NCBI GenBank assembly: GCA_910587675.1
Contig: CAJUMU010000024.1
Location: 1 to 27,869, forward strand
Direction of reading: 5' to 3'
DNA length: 27,869 bases
Origin: an uncultured Alistipes sp.
Lineage (GTDB): Bacteria; Bacteroidota; Bacteroidia; Bacteroidales; Rikenellaceae
Within the stretch, counting starts at the first letter, position 1. The number at the start of each line of letters is the position of its first letter. Of the stretch, positions 1 through 7,382 are shown piece after piece. A program made the translations under genes and the position numbers. The notes below the pieces were generated by a model that was not told the DNA's origin, did not search any database, and saw only the letters and a program-made list of their open reading frames with translations.

Positions 1-6
1 TCACTG

Positions 7-441
7 TTATCCGACATTTGCAACGCCAGAAGTCGGGACATCCGAGGCATTTTTTCCCTTTCCCCGTTCAAGTTGAGAAACTCGTTCTTTTAACCGCCCA
101 ATTTCTTCTGCTTGCTGTACAATCTGTGCGTCTTTTTTTTGAATAAATACATCGAATTGTTGCAATATAGGAGCAAGCCTGTCATTGTCAGAAACAAGTA
201 CAGGTGCATTTATATCTAAATTGCTTACGCGCATGTGTCCTATTCCCGTGAGTAACCACATTGCATTTACATCGAGAGTTCTCACTATTTTTTCAAGAAC
301 ATCAGCCTTTGGCATGATGCCTTTGATATAACCACGTATATTTCCCTCACTTATGCCTATTTTATTGGCAAATACAGTGTTTTTGCCATCTCCATATTCT
401 TGGACTAATGCCCCTATCCTATCGTGAATTGTTTCGTCCAT
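7..441 (-). CDS. XRE-family phage repressor (c-like)
   Basis: Probable lysogeny repressor acting on the switch region to its right. From the ATG at 441 it is 144 residues. Residues 3-66 form a Cro/CI-type helix-turn-helix (FANKIGISEGNIRGYIKG at 24-41, then the DVLEKIVRTLDVNAMWLLTG block typical of Bacteroides phage repressors). Residues 95-128 look like a coiled coil that could mediate oligomerisation. There is no LexA-like Ser/Lys peptidase domain, so RecA-driven self-cleavage is unlikely. In-frame alternatives are ATG at 480 and GTG at 507; I chose 441 because the family fold begins there and the longer forms translate through the operator. It diverges from the early operon, as Mu c does. 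Confidence 0.85.
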   Translation of the reverse strand: MDETIHDRIGALVQEYGDGKNTVFANKIGISEGNIRGYIKGIMPKADVLEKIVRTLDVNAMWLLTGIGHMRVSNLDINAPVLVSDNDRLAPILQQFDVFIQKKDAQIVQQAEEIGRLKERVSQLERGKGKNASDVPTSGVANVG

Positions 442-467
442 ACATGTATAATTTATAGAAAATCGAA

Positions 468-504
468 ATTTCTCACGCATTTTATTTGTATATTCGTGAG
501 AAAT
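468..504. promoter_or_regulatory. Candidate repressor operator (10-bp inverted repeat)
   Basis: ATTTCTCACG at 468-477 is the exact reverse complement of CGTGAGAAAT at 495-504, with a 17-bp spacer. A further half-site-like TCACG follows at 504-508, and CGTGAAAC at 519-526 is a weaker relative. The right arm lies between the two halves of the rightward promoter, so a bound repressor would block it. Operator function is inferred from position and symmetry. Confidence 0.6.
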
Positions 505-515
505 CACGATATTTG
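485..515 (+). promoter_or_regulatory. Candidate early (lytic) promoter
   Basis: TTTG at 485-488 followed after 19 bp by GATATTTG at 508-515 approximates the Bacteroides TTTG/TAnnTTTG promoter; only the first base of TA is wrong. Transcription would begin near 520 and read into the early operon. The inverted repeat at 468-504 overlaps it. Confidence 0.5.
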
Positions 516-541
516 CAGCGTGAAACTTATAACACAGCCGC

Positions 542-549
542 CAAAGGTA
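542..549 (-). promoter_or_regulatory. Candidate -7 box for the leftward repressor promoter
   Basis: On the minus strand these bases read TACCTTTG, a perfect TAnnTTTG box, with a weak -33 match (TCTG) about 19 bp upstream. A leftward transcript would start near 535 and overlap the early promoter face to face, as Mu Pe and PcM do. The same bases lie in the leader of the first early gene, where GCCGCC (537-542) and GGCGGC (564-569) could also pair. Confidence 0.4.
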
Positions 550-572
550 CGAAAAAAAGCCGAGGCGGCAGA

Positions 573-1025
573 ATGTTAAACCCTAAAAGTAAAAGGACAA
601 TGACACAGAAAGAATTTGAAGACAGGACACGAAGACTGATAACGGCAGAAGATTATCATTTTGTGGAGAATCTCTACATAGCTGCTGGAAATATGGATAA
701 GGACGAGTTCTGTAAAGAAATGAAAGCCATGTGTGCCTATGACGGAGCTAACGATCATATCGAATTACGCCAATGTTTGAAAGAAGTCGGCAGACGTGTT
801 GGTGGCATGGATGCAGAGCTTAGTTTTTTGAAAAAGGCTGTAAAGAAAGAGCGGGAAGAGCTTGCAGAGTTTCTTATAGGTAAAGCCAGCGCGTATAATG
901 ACACTGATTTTTATAATAAGGCAGTGAAATTAGTCGGGCAAAAGGAAGTTGTAACCAGAAAAATCAAAATGGGGCTTCCTCTTTGGGAAGAGGATGTACA
1001 GTATATCAATGCTAACCTGAAATAA
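573..1025 (+). CDS. Early hypothetical protein, first gene of the lytic operon
   Basis: A 150-residue protein of unknown function. The ATG at 573 is preceded by a purine-rich GAGG at 562-565; the frame stays open further left, but that part overlaps the operator and promoter. Predicted soluble and charged, mostly helical, with an EREELAEFLIGKASAYND region near the middle and no recognised domain. It sits where Mu places ner, directly after the switch region and before the transposase, so a regulatory role is possible, but no clear helix-turn-helix was seen. Base composition is lower in GC than the structural genes. It is followed 8 bp later by the next early gene. Confidence 0.7.
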   Translation: MLNPKSKRTMTQKEFEDRTRRLITAEDYHFVENLYIAAGNMDKDEFCKEMKAMCAYDGANDHIELRQCLKEVGRRVGGMDAELSFLKKAVKKEREELAEFLIGKASAYNDTDFYNKAVKLVGQKEVVTRKIKMGLPLWEEDVQYINANLK

Positions 1026-1033
1026 ATAGTAAT

Positions 1034-1402
1034 ATGGAAAAGTACATAGCAGTAACGAAAGAAAACCGCGAGTTCCTGATTAAGACTTTCAGGACTACTA
1101 AAATGGCGGTATGGCGGGCACTGACTTTTGTTGAACGTGGGGGCGATAGCCCACGGGCGCGGAAAATCCGTCAGCTGGCACAGCAGCGCGGAGGTATTTT
1201 AATGATTGCCACACCTGCAATTGAAACGATGCACGATGCTGACGGTTATATGCGTCAGTATTTCCCTAATGGTGTTATGCTGGAGTGTGACAAAAATACG
1301 GGACGTGTGGACATCATCAAAGACGGTCAGTCTGTCAAGAACTACAAAAACGTAATGTTAGACCAGTTTCCTGCCATACAAGCGGAAGCACAAGCAATGT
1401 AA
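1034..1402 (+). CDS. Early hypothetical protein, possible DNA-binding regulator
   Basis: A 122-residue protein encoded between the first early gene and the transposase, whose coding region begins within a few bases of its stop. Residues 8-55 (from KENREFLIKTF to LAQQRGG) are basic and resemble a helical DNA-binding segment around TTKMAVWRALTFVERGGDSP. The C-terminal half (YFPNGVMLECDKNTGRVDII) looks like beta strands. I do not recognise a named family. Position suggests a Ner-like early regulator or a transposition accessory factor; this is inference from gene order only. Confidence 0.7.
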   Translation: MEKYIAVTKENREFLIKTFRTTKMAVWRALTFVERGGDSPRARKIRQLAQQRGGILMIATPAIETMHDADGYMRQYFPNGVMLECDKNTGRVDIIKDGQSVKNYKNVMLDQFPAIQAEAQAM

Positions 1403-1405
1403 GTG

Positions 1406-3409
1406 ATGGAATATTACGGTAACACGCTTTGTATAAGTCATACCGAGTTGATTGCTGGTATTATGACGGAGGACACAGTGAAAAATCTGCGCCGTCGTAA
1501 GCAAATCAAGCAGGTGCAACGTGCCTGTTATGGGACACCCGCGCTGTTTGCCGTTGAAAGCCTGCCACTGAAATATCGCACGGAGGTTTACCGCCGTTAC
1601 CCCGACTTACAGGAAAAAGCCGACAGCAAGCCTTTTATGGACACAATCACCCCCGACGGACAGGCCATGCAGTTTTACGCGGACTATGTGCTGGCCGACG
1701 GTCGCCACCTCACCACCGAAAAGCAGGCGGAATATTCAAACAACTGCGCCATCATGAACGCTTTTCGGCAGTGTATCGAAACCAGCAACAGCCACCGCCT
1801 ACGTCAGAGCAAACCGCGCCTGAACAAGACGGAGTTCTGGCGCAAGGCCGCGGCAGCCCTGCCACGTCTGGCCGACCGTTTCCCGCACTCCCTGCCTGAA
1901 AGCGACCGCCGCCTGCAACGTAAGTTTAACGAATACCTGCATGATGGGTATGTGTGTTTCATCAGCAAGAAGTTCCAGAATATCAACGCCGCAAAGGTGG
2001 ACGACGATGTAAAAGAAAGCGTGCTTGTGCAGCTTATCGGCCACCACAACAACCTCGACAATGTGGCGATAGCCAATTTGTACAATGCCGTGGCGAAGCA
2101 GCAGGGCTGGAAAGCGATAACCCCCAGCACGGTGGCAAAATGGCGTGAAAAATTGGACTTGGTGACAGCGGCAGGCCGTTTGGGCAGTACGAATTTCCGC
2201 AACACGAAATCCATGCAGGTGAAGCGCACCAGACCGACCGCTCCGTTCCTCATGTGGACGCTTGACGGTTGGGACGTGGAACTGCTTTACCAGACAACGA
2301 AAACCGACAGTAAAGGCCGCAGCGTTACGACATACCATAACCGCCTGACGCTGGAGGTGGTGCTTGACCCCTGTGTAAACTACCCGATAGGCTATGCCGT
2401 GGGTACACACGAAACGCCCGAACTTATAGCCGAAGCCCTGCGCGACGCGGCCAAACACAGCGAGGAACTTTTCGGGGTCATGCTTCGGGCAAACCAGATA
2501 CAGTGCGACCACTACAGCATTAAGGCCATGACCCCGCTTTACAACGTGATGGGCGACAAACTGACGCCTGCCCGCGTAAAGAATGCAAAGGCCAAAGTGG
2601 TAGAGCCTTATTTCGGCTACCTGAATAAGACATACTGCAAGCTGTTCAACAACTGGTCGGGCTTTGGCATAACCACCGACCCCAGCAAGCAGCCAAACAG
2701 TGAAGCCCTGAACATGCTGCGGCACAGTTTCCCCGACGAAGCGGGTGTGCGTGAACAGATAGACCGCATCATGCAGATGGAACGCCAACGCAAGGTAGAA
2801 CAGTTCCGCAAACTTATGGAGAACCTGCCCGCGGAACGCCGCCTGCCGTTAAGCCGCGAACAATACCTGCTGAATTTCGGTGCGGAAACAGGCCACAAGA
2901 ACGCCATCGAGGGCAGCGGCCTGCGGCCTACACTTTTGGGCATGAAACGCGATTATGACTGTTTCGACGTGCGTTTCCGTCAGTATGCAGGCAGGCGTTG
3001 GACGGTGAAATACGACCCCGATAATCTGCATGAGGTGCTGGCAGTAAGTGAAGACGGCACGCTGCGCTTCATGCTGACAGAAAAATACGTGCAGCCGATG
3101 GCACTTGCCGACCGCAAGGAGGGCGACGCGGCCGCACTTCAACAGGTGCAGGACTTCAACAGGCATCTGGAACAACATGTAACGGAACGCCTCGCGCTGG
3201 CTTATGAAAAGGCGCAGCCCGTTATTGCACAGGACAATATCCTCAACCGCCTGCTAATATGTGACAGCCGCGGGCAGCACAAACTGCCGAAAGCGCAGAA
3301 ACGCCTGAATACCATTGACGTGGAGGCGGTAGAGGTCAAGACGGTGGAAGTGCCCCTGATACCGCAGGGCGCGGCCGCTTCGGATAAAGACGATTATTCA
3401 ATTTTCTAA
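1406..3409 (+). CDS. A: MuA-like DDE transposase
   Basis: Catalyses the cutting and strand-transfer steps that insert and replicate the phage genome. Numbering from the ATG at 1406 (667 residues, close to MuA's 663), the N-terminal 130 residues contain helix-turn-helix-like DNA-binding segments (HTELIAGIMTEDTVKNLRRR). A winged-helix-like region around KAITPSTVAKWREKLDL precedes the RNase-H-fold core. The catalytic triad reads as D287 (WTLDGWD), D368 (QCDHYS) and E400 (VVEPYFGYLNKT). The basic C-terminal part would contact the MuB-like partner. A GTG at 1403 would add one residue. It is immediately followed by the B-like ATPase, the arrangement diagnostic of Mu-type phages. Confidence 0.95.
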   Translation: MEYYGNTLCISHTELIAGIMTEDTVKNLRRRKQIKQVQRACYGTPALFAVESLPLKYRTEVYRRYPDLQEKADSKPFMDTITPDGQAMQFYADYVLADGRHLTTEKQAEYSNNCAIMNAFRQCIETSNSHRLRQSKPRLNKTEFWRKAAAALPRLADRFPHSLPESDRRLQRKFNEYLHDGYVCFISKKFQNINAAKVDDDVKESVLVQLIGHHNNLDNVAIANLYNAVAKQQGWKAITPSTVAKWREKLDLVTAAGRLGSTNFRNTKSMQVKRTRPTAPFLMWTLDGWDVELLYQTTKTDSKGRSVTTYHNRLTLEVVLDPCVNYPIGYAVGTHETPELIAEALRDAAKHSEELFGVMLRANQIQCDHYSIKAMTPLYNVMGDKLTPARVKNAKAKVVEPYFGYLNKTYCKLFNNWSGFGITTDPSKQPNSEALNMLRHSFPDEAGVREQIDRIMQMERQRKVEQFRKLMENLPAERRLPLSREQYLLNFGAETGHKNAIEGSGLRPTLLGMKRDYDCFDVRFRQYAGRRWTVKYDPDNLHEVLAVSEDGTLRFMLTEKYVQPMALADRKEGDAAALQQVQDFNRHLEQHVTERLALAYEKAQPVIAQDNILNRLLICDSRGQHKLPKAQKRLNTIDVEAVEVKTVEVPLIPQGAAASDKDDYSIF

Positions 3410-3420
3410 AACGAAATAAG

Positions 3421-4272
3421 ATGCAAAAGGACGAAAAACAACAGATTGCCGCACGTCTTAAAGACTACTGCGCGCAGAAAGGCAGCCAGAACAAGGCGGC
3501 CAACAGTATGAATGGCGTAAGTGCGGCCACTGTCAGCAAGGTGCTGGCAGGTGATTGGGACACCATCAGCGAGGAAATGTGGCGCACGATAGCTGCCCAG
3601 ACAGGGCACGAGGCAAAAGCGTGGCGCATCGCTGAAACACGCGCGTACAGCCGCATGGGCTTTCTGCTTGACAATGCCCGCGAGGACAGCCTTGTGCTGG
3701 CCGTTACGGGTGACGCTGGCTGCGGTAAGACGGAAGCCATAAAGAACTACGCCGCCACGCACCGCCATGTTTACCACCTCTGCTGCTCCGAATATTGGAA
3801 CCGCCGCACGTTCATGGGCAAGTTGCTGCAATGTATGGGCGTGGACTTCACGGGCAGCACGGTGTCGGATATGATGGACGACATCATCGACACGCTCAAA
3901 CGCAAGGAAAACCCGCTTGTGGTGCTTGACGAGGCCGACAAACTTTCGGATCAGGTGCTTTATTTCTTTATCAGTCTTTACAACCAGCTGGAGGGACATT
4001 GCGGCATCATCCTTTGCGCTACCAATTTTCTGGATAAGCGTATCAAAAAGGGTCTGCGCACCAAACGCAAGGGGTACGAGGAAATTTACAGCCGTATAGG
4101 GCGCAAGTTTGTGGAGTTGCAGGTGGTGAACAGCGAAGATATAGCCGCCATTTGCGTGGCAAACGGCATTACAGCCACGAACGCCATCAACCGCATAGTG
4201 GAGGACTGCGAATGTGATTTACGCCGTGTAAAACGTGCTATTTGGGCTTTACAAAAGGAGGAAAACAAATGA
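3421..4272 (+). CDS. B: MuB-like AAA+ ATPase, transposition target selector
   Basis: ATP-dependent DNA-binding protein that captures target DNA and stimulates the transposase. The 283 residues contain an N-terminal helix-turn-helix (about 20-45: NKAANSMNGVSAATVSKVLA), Walker A GDAGCGKT at 97-104, and Walker B LVVLDEAD at 166-173. A C-terminal helical region follows. This domain order and length (MuB is 312) match MuB. The gene follows the transposase by 11 bp, and its stop overlaps the next start as ATGA. The last codons contain AAAGGAGG (4255-4262), a strong Shine-Dalgarno for the next gene and unusual in this phage. Confidence 0.93.
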   Translation: MQKDEKQQIAARLKDYCAQKGSQNKAANSMNGVSAATVSKVLAGDWDTISEEMWRTIAAQTGHEAKAWRIAETRAYSRMGFLLDNAREDSLVLAVTGDAGCGKTEAIKNYAATHRHVYHLCCSEYWNRRTFMGKLLQCMGVDFTGSTVSDMMDDIIDTLKRKENPLVVLDEADKLSDQVLYFFISLYNQLEGHCGIILCATNFLDKRIKKGLRTKRKGYEEIYSRIGRKFVELQVVNSEDIAAICVANGITATNAINRIVEDCECDLRRVKRAIWALQKEENK

Positions 4273-4556
4273 TTGAATTGATTTTTCGACAAACTGCCTG
4301 TACAGGAGGTGATGAAACTGCACCATACGATGTTTTCTTGACGCAGGAATGCACAGTAGAAGAATTTGTTACCTCGGTTTTGGATAGAAATGAATGGGGC
4401 AACATCAACATAAAAGGTTGTGGTCGTATAGAGTATAGGCGGGATAAGATTATATCTACCACTCTGACTAATGGTGAAATGTCCTATTTGATTAAATCAG
4501 TTCACGCTGCTGGCGGTTGGTCAAGGATGGATTATTATCTGGAAATAAAAGCGTAA
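4269..4556 (+). CDS. Small early hypothetical protein
   Basis: A 95-residue protein read from the ATG at 4269, which overlaps the B-like gene's stop (ATGA). It has an excellent ribosome binding site, AAAGGAGG, 6 bp upstream, so it is probably translationally coupled. The sequence is soluble and mixed alpha/beta, ending in a WSRMDYYLEIKA tail; no family is recognised. Its base composition is clearly more AT-rich than the ATPase genes on both sides, which suggests later acquisition. Confidence 0.75.
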   Translation: MIELIFRQTACTGGDETAPYDVFLTQECTVEEFVTSVLDRNEWGNINIKGCGRIEYRRDKIISTTLTNGEMSYLIKSVHAAGGWSRMDYYLEIKA

Positions 4557-4561
4557 TACCT

Positions 4562-5200
4562 ATGGGACGGGCGATAAGCAATAAAAACGTGCTGACGGCA
4601 AAATTTGAGGTGGCCGACTTTGACGGGGCGTTTCTTGCCAGCTTCGGGCGGCCAGAACTGCGGGGCGCGTGGATAATCTACGGCGGCAGCGGTTGCGGTA
4701 AAACCACCTTTGTGATGCAGGTCTGCAAGTACCTTACCCGCTTTCGCCGCGTGGCATACAACAGTCTGGAACAGGGTTTAAGTCTGTCATTGCAAAAGGC
4801 ATGGGAACGTGTGGGCATGGCGGAAGTCGGCAACCGTATTATCCTGCTGAATAAAGAACAGTTGAAAGAACTGCGTACCCGTTTGAAGAAGAAACAAAGT
4901 CCTGACGTGATTGTGATTGACAGCGTGCATTATTTAAGGCGTTTTAATATGGATCAGTACCAGACTTTGCGCGACGAGTTCCCCGATAAGCTGTTTATTT
5001 TCATCAGTCATGAAAAGGCAGGCCAGCCCAAAGGTATGATGGCACAGAATATCCGCTATGACAGTGAGATAAAAATACGTGTGGAGGGTTACAAGGCATT
5101 CGTCACTACCCGTTACGAGGTTGCCGACCTCGGAGAGGGCGGCGCAGACTTCGTGATATGGGAGGCAGGCGCACAGGAGTATTGGGTTGATAAAATGTAA
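4562..5200 (+). CDS. RecA/RadA-like P-loop ATPase
   Basis: A 212-residue ATPase from the ATG at 4562. Walker A is GGSGCGKT at residues 41-48, Walker B VIVIDSVHYL at 116-125, and a FIFISH strand fits the RecA-type core as in RadA, KaiC or DnaB C-terminal domains. The last strands (EIKIRVEGYKAFVTTRYEV) resemble the end of a RecA fold. It is distinct from the B-like protein in motif context and lacks a DNA-binding N-terminus. A role in phage replication or recombination after transposition is likely but not shown. The frame is open further upstream (ATG at 4517), but that start lies inside the preceding gene. Confidence 0.82.
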   Translation: MGRAISNKNVLTAKFEVADFDGAFLASFGRPELRGAWIIYGGSGCGKTTFVMQVCKYLTRFRRVAYNSLEQGLSLSLQKAWERVGMAEVGNRIILLNKEQLKELRTRLKKKQSPDVIVIDSVHYLRRFNMDQYQTLRDEFPDKLFIFISHEKAGQPKGMMAQNIRYDSEIKIRVEGYKAFVTTRYEVADLGEGGADFVIWEAGAQEYWVDKM

Positions 5201-5206
5201 AAGGAT

Positions 5207-5689
5207 ATGGCAGAAAACAAGACAATGGATAAAATCCATAGGGATATTTTGAAGAAGTTCCACACCCTTTGCAGCGTGTTGGGACTGACCGACGCCGAGA
5301 AACGCGCCATCGTGGAAAGTTGCGGGGTTGAAAGTAGTCGCGACATGGACACCCACGATTTGATAAACGTGTGCGGCAAACTTTCGGCACAGGTGAACGA
5401 AAAGACGGGCGCGGGTGAAATGGACAAACTGCGCAAGCGTGTAATGGCCGCCATTGGTGGCTACCTCAAAGCCACGGGCAAAGAGAGCAACGCCACGGTG
5501 ATTAAAGGTATTGCCTGCCGTGCCACGGGTCACACTGATTTTAATAAAATCCCGCGTGAAAGGTTGCGCAATCTGGTGGCCGCGTTCAACAATAAAGTAA
5601 AAGACGCGCAGGCGGTGAATGATATAGCCGATGCCTTGCTTATGCAAACACTGTTAGGTCATGGGAAAGGAAGACAAGCAAATGCGTAA
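5207..5689 (+). CDS. gemA: GemA (Mu gp16-like) regulatory protein
   Basis: A 160-residue protein matching the GemA/DUF1018 family of Mu-like phages, where GemA modulates host gene expression and DNA supercoiling. The N-terminal helices (IHRDILKKFHTLCSVLGL, residues 10-27) and the SRDMDTHDLINVCGKL motif (44-59) fit the family. The C-terminal part has the usual second helical region ending in LRNLVAAFNNKVKDA. It starts 6 bp after the RecA-like ATPase. The family call is from sequence pattern and Mu-like gene order. Confidence 0.78.
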   Translation: MAENKTMDKIHRDILKKFHTLCSVLGLTDAEKRAIVESCGVESSRDMDTHDLINVCGKLSAQVNEKTGAGEMDKLRKRVMAAIGGYLKATGKESNATVIKGIACRATGHTDFNKIPRERLRNLVAAFNNKVKDAQAVNDIADALLMQTLLGHGKGRQANA

Positions 5690-5855
5690 GGAACGCAATC
5701 TGCGTTACCAGATGCGGAAGAAAGGCTACCGGTTCAACCGTGAGCAACGTGTGGCCGTGCTCCCAGAGGACAGCAAGAACCGCAGTGCGGTACAGGAGAA
5801 GCGGCTGCGGATATTGGGGTATGAATTTCAGTACAATATGTTTCAAACAATATAG
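5682..5855 (+). CDS. Small basic hypothetical protein
   Basis: 57 residues from the ATG at 5682, overlapping the end of gemA by 8 bp; GGAAAGGAAG at 5664-5673 is a suitable ribosome binding site. An in-frame ATG at 5661 would add seven residues. The product is strongly basic (MRKERNLRYQMRKKGYRFNR) and may bind nucleic acid, with no recognised domain. It is one of a tight chain of small early genes. Confidence 0.6.
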   Translation: MRKERNLRYQMRKKGYRFNREQRVAVLPEDSKNRSAVQEKRLRILGYEFQYNMFQTI

Positions 5856-5857
5856 AA

Positions 5858-6010
5858 ATGAATAAAGTCCATATATGTGAAACATGTGAATATTGTACAC
5901 ATTCACCGAATTTGTTTCAGCCATACTATTGGTGTTCATGGTATGGGAAAGAAGTAAGAACACCAATTAACAAATGTGATAAAATAGTTCTCAAAATAAG
6001 AAAAGTATGA
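5858..6010 (+). CDS. Cys-rich mini-protein, probable zinc binder
   Basis: A 50-residue product with cysteines at 7, 10, 13, 26 and 40 (CETCEYC, then YWC and NKC), consistent with a small zinc knuckle. It begins 2 bp after the preceding stop, and its own stop overlaps the next start as ATGA, which supports genuine translation. The coding sequence is much richer in A and T than the transposition genes. Function unknown. Confidence 0.65.
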   Translation: MNKVHICETCEYCTHSPNLFQPYYWCSWYGKEVRTPINKCDKIVLKIRKV

Positions 6011-6237
6011 GTGCAAAAAGTGATATAATCAAAGTAACACCGTCTGAATTTATCGGGGTTGGCAACATGAAAGAAACCATTACCAGCAACGGCCATTTGT
6101 GTGGGTATTGTCATGGCAATGGCTTCTTTTGGAGCGGGCAGTATCGAGAACATGTGAAGAAAGACTGTCCTGTGTGTAATGGTAGCGGCCAACTCGATGC
6201 AGTTATAACAATAGAGTGGAAACCATCAAAACAATAG
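6007..6237 (+). CDS. DnaJ-type zinc-finger small protein
   Basis: 76 residues carrying two CxxCxGxG motifs, CGYCHGNG (32-39) and CPVCNGSG (54-61), the signature of a DnaJ-type zinc-binding repeat. Two repeats give one zinc site, instead of the four repeats of DnaJ itself. No J domain is present. It could act as a mini-chaperone or protein-interaction module. It is coupled by ATGA overlap to the Cys-rich gene before it and is followed at once by another zinc-binding mini-gene. Confidence 0.72.
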   Translation: MSAKSDIIKVTPSEFIGVGNMKETITSNGHLCGYCHGNGFFWSGQYREHVKKDCPVCNGSGQLDAVITIEWKPSKQ

Positions 6238-6238
6238 T

Positions 6239-6421
6239 ATGGAAAAGAAATCAATAACGTGTTGCCTTTGCGGTAAAGAGATAAAAGGCGGTGCTTATAA
6301 TGCACCGAGTGGCATCTATTGCCCTGACTGTTGGGAACGTAAGCCCAAACAGGAGAAGAAAAAGGAGGAAATGATTGCTTTGTCGCGTTTGGCAACACTT
6401 GGAAAAAATTTTAAGATATGA
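6239..6421 (+). CDS. Small zinc-ribbon-like protein
   Basis: 60 residues with a four-cysteine pattern, C8-x2-C11 and C28-x2-C31 (CCLCGK, YCPDCWERK), typical of a zinc ribbon. A lysine/glutamate-rich helix (KPKQEKKKEEM) follows. It starts 1 bp after the previous stop, and its stop overlaps the next start (ATGA). Function unknown; possibly nucleic-acid or protein binding. Confidence 0.68.
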   Translation: MEKKSITCCLCGKEIKGGAYNAPSGIYCPDCWERKPKQEKKKEEMIALSRLATLGKNFKI

Positions 6422-6588
6422 GCAATGCAGTAATGAAAGACGTGCAGCGTGCCATCAGGGAGCGCACCGTCGAAATGGGAAGCGAGGAATACGCGGCATT
6501 CATGCAGGAACTTGCCGAATGGGCACAAACGCAGGCCGACATGGCCGAATATGCCGATGATATTTACCAGCACTATGACAACGATTAA
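6418..6588 (+). CDS. Small acidic helical protein
   Basis: 56 residues starting at the ATG that overlaps the previous stop (ATGA at 6418-6421). Largely helical, with an acidic C-terminal half (AEWAQTQADMAEYADDIYQH) and no cysteines or membrane segment. No family recognised. Its codon use is closer to the GC-rich phage core than to the three zinc-binding mini-genes upstream. A 43-bp AT-rich gap follows before the DUF3164 gene. Confidence 0.65.
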   Translation: MSNAVMKDVQRAIRERTVEMGSEEYAAFMQELAEWAQTQADMAEYADDIYQHYDND

Positions 6589-6631
6589 ACAGTATTTAAT
6601 CCCTTTTTAATAACTTCAAAATCCGTTTAAT

Positions 6632-7285
6632 ATGGAAAATGTAACAATGACCGCGGAAGAACGCCAAGAGTTCGAGGCGTACCGCGCAGAAAAGCAAAAG
6701 AAAGAAGCTGCGGCACAGCGCAAGCAGCAGCGTGAGAACTACGCCTCAATGGTGGACGATGAATTGCGTGCCACACTACCTGTCCTCCAAGAGTTGAGCG
6801 AACAAATCAAGACGGTTAAAAATACCGTTTTCGGCAACTTTGACGCCATTCTGAAAATGAAGTCGGAGGTGCTGGGACTTACGAAAGACGACCAGCGCAG
6901 CCACACGTTTACCACCAGCGACAGCAAACTGCGTCTTACCCTCGGCGTGAACACCATCGACGGCTACCGTGACACGGTGGAGGACGGCATCGCAATGGTC
7001 AAGGCATACATTGAAAGCCTTGCCAAAGACGAAACGAGCAAAGCCCTTGTGAATGCCGTGCTGCGTCTGCTTTCCCGTGACCAGAGCGGGAACATCAAGG
7101 CCAGCCGTGTGCTCCAGCTTCGTAAGATGGCCGAGGAAACGGGCAACGAGCGTTTTATCGAGGGTGTGCAAATCATCGAGGAAAGCTACCAGCCCACCGC
7201 GACAAAGAAATACATTCGTGCTGAATACAAAAACGAAAAGGGTGCTTGGGTGAATATTCCGCTCGGCATGACCGACGTGGAATAA
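6632..7285 (+). CDS. DUF3164 family protein
   Basis: 217 residues matching the DUF3164 family found in the early region of Mu-like phages. The N-terminal 30 residues are a charged coiled coil (EERQEFEAYRAEKQKKE). The diagnostic C-terminal block DQSGNIKASRVLQLRKM (about 149-165), then KKYIRAEY and an IPL ending, fits the family. Its biochemical role is unknown; early position suggests a part in replication or takeover. Preceded by an AT-rich gap and followed by a 97-bp gap. Confidence 0.82.
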   Translation: MENVTMTAEERQEFEAYRAEKQKKEAAAQRKQQRENYASMVDDELRATLPVLQELSEQIKTVKNTVFGNFDAILKMKSEVLGLTKDDQRSHTFTTSDSKLRLTLGVNTIDGYRDTVEDGIAMVKAYIESLAKDETSKALVNAVLRLLSRDQSGNIKASRVLQLRKMAEETGNERFIEGVQIIEESYQPTATKKYIRAEYKNEKGAWVNIPLGMTDVE

Positions 7286-7382
7286 AAAGCCGCGCCAGCT
7301 CCATCTGCCAAACTTAACCAACAGCGAGCCAGCGCAAAGCCTTTGTAAAAGGACGTTTGCAAAGGTAGTAAAAAGTAAGCAG
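7286..7382. other. 97-bp noncoding gap with a CAAAGGTA motif
   Basis: No ORF fits here. CCTTTG (7340-7345) and CAAAGG (7360-7365) form a short inverted repeat, and CAAAGGTA at 7360-7367 is the reverse complement of a Bacteroides -7 box, the same octamer as at 542-549. No convincing -33 partner was found on the minus strand, so this could be coincidence. Confidence 0.3.

Noticed and set aside
1..6. Left phage end or attachment site at the window start
   Set aside because: Only six bases precede the repressor stop; no terminal repeat or transposase-binding sites can be judged from them.
1799..2788. 329-codon leftward ORF opposite the transposase
   Set aside because: Covers the catalytic DDE core in antisense, with no recognisable domain; shadow of a real gene.
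7360..7367. Leftward promoter in the gap after DUF3164
   Set aside because: The -7 octamer matches, but no -33 partner lies 19-21 bp further and it would read antisense into DUF3164.
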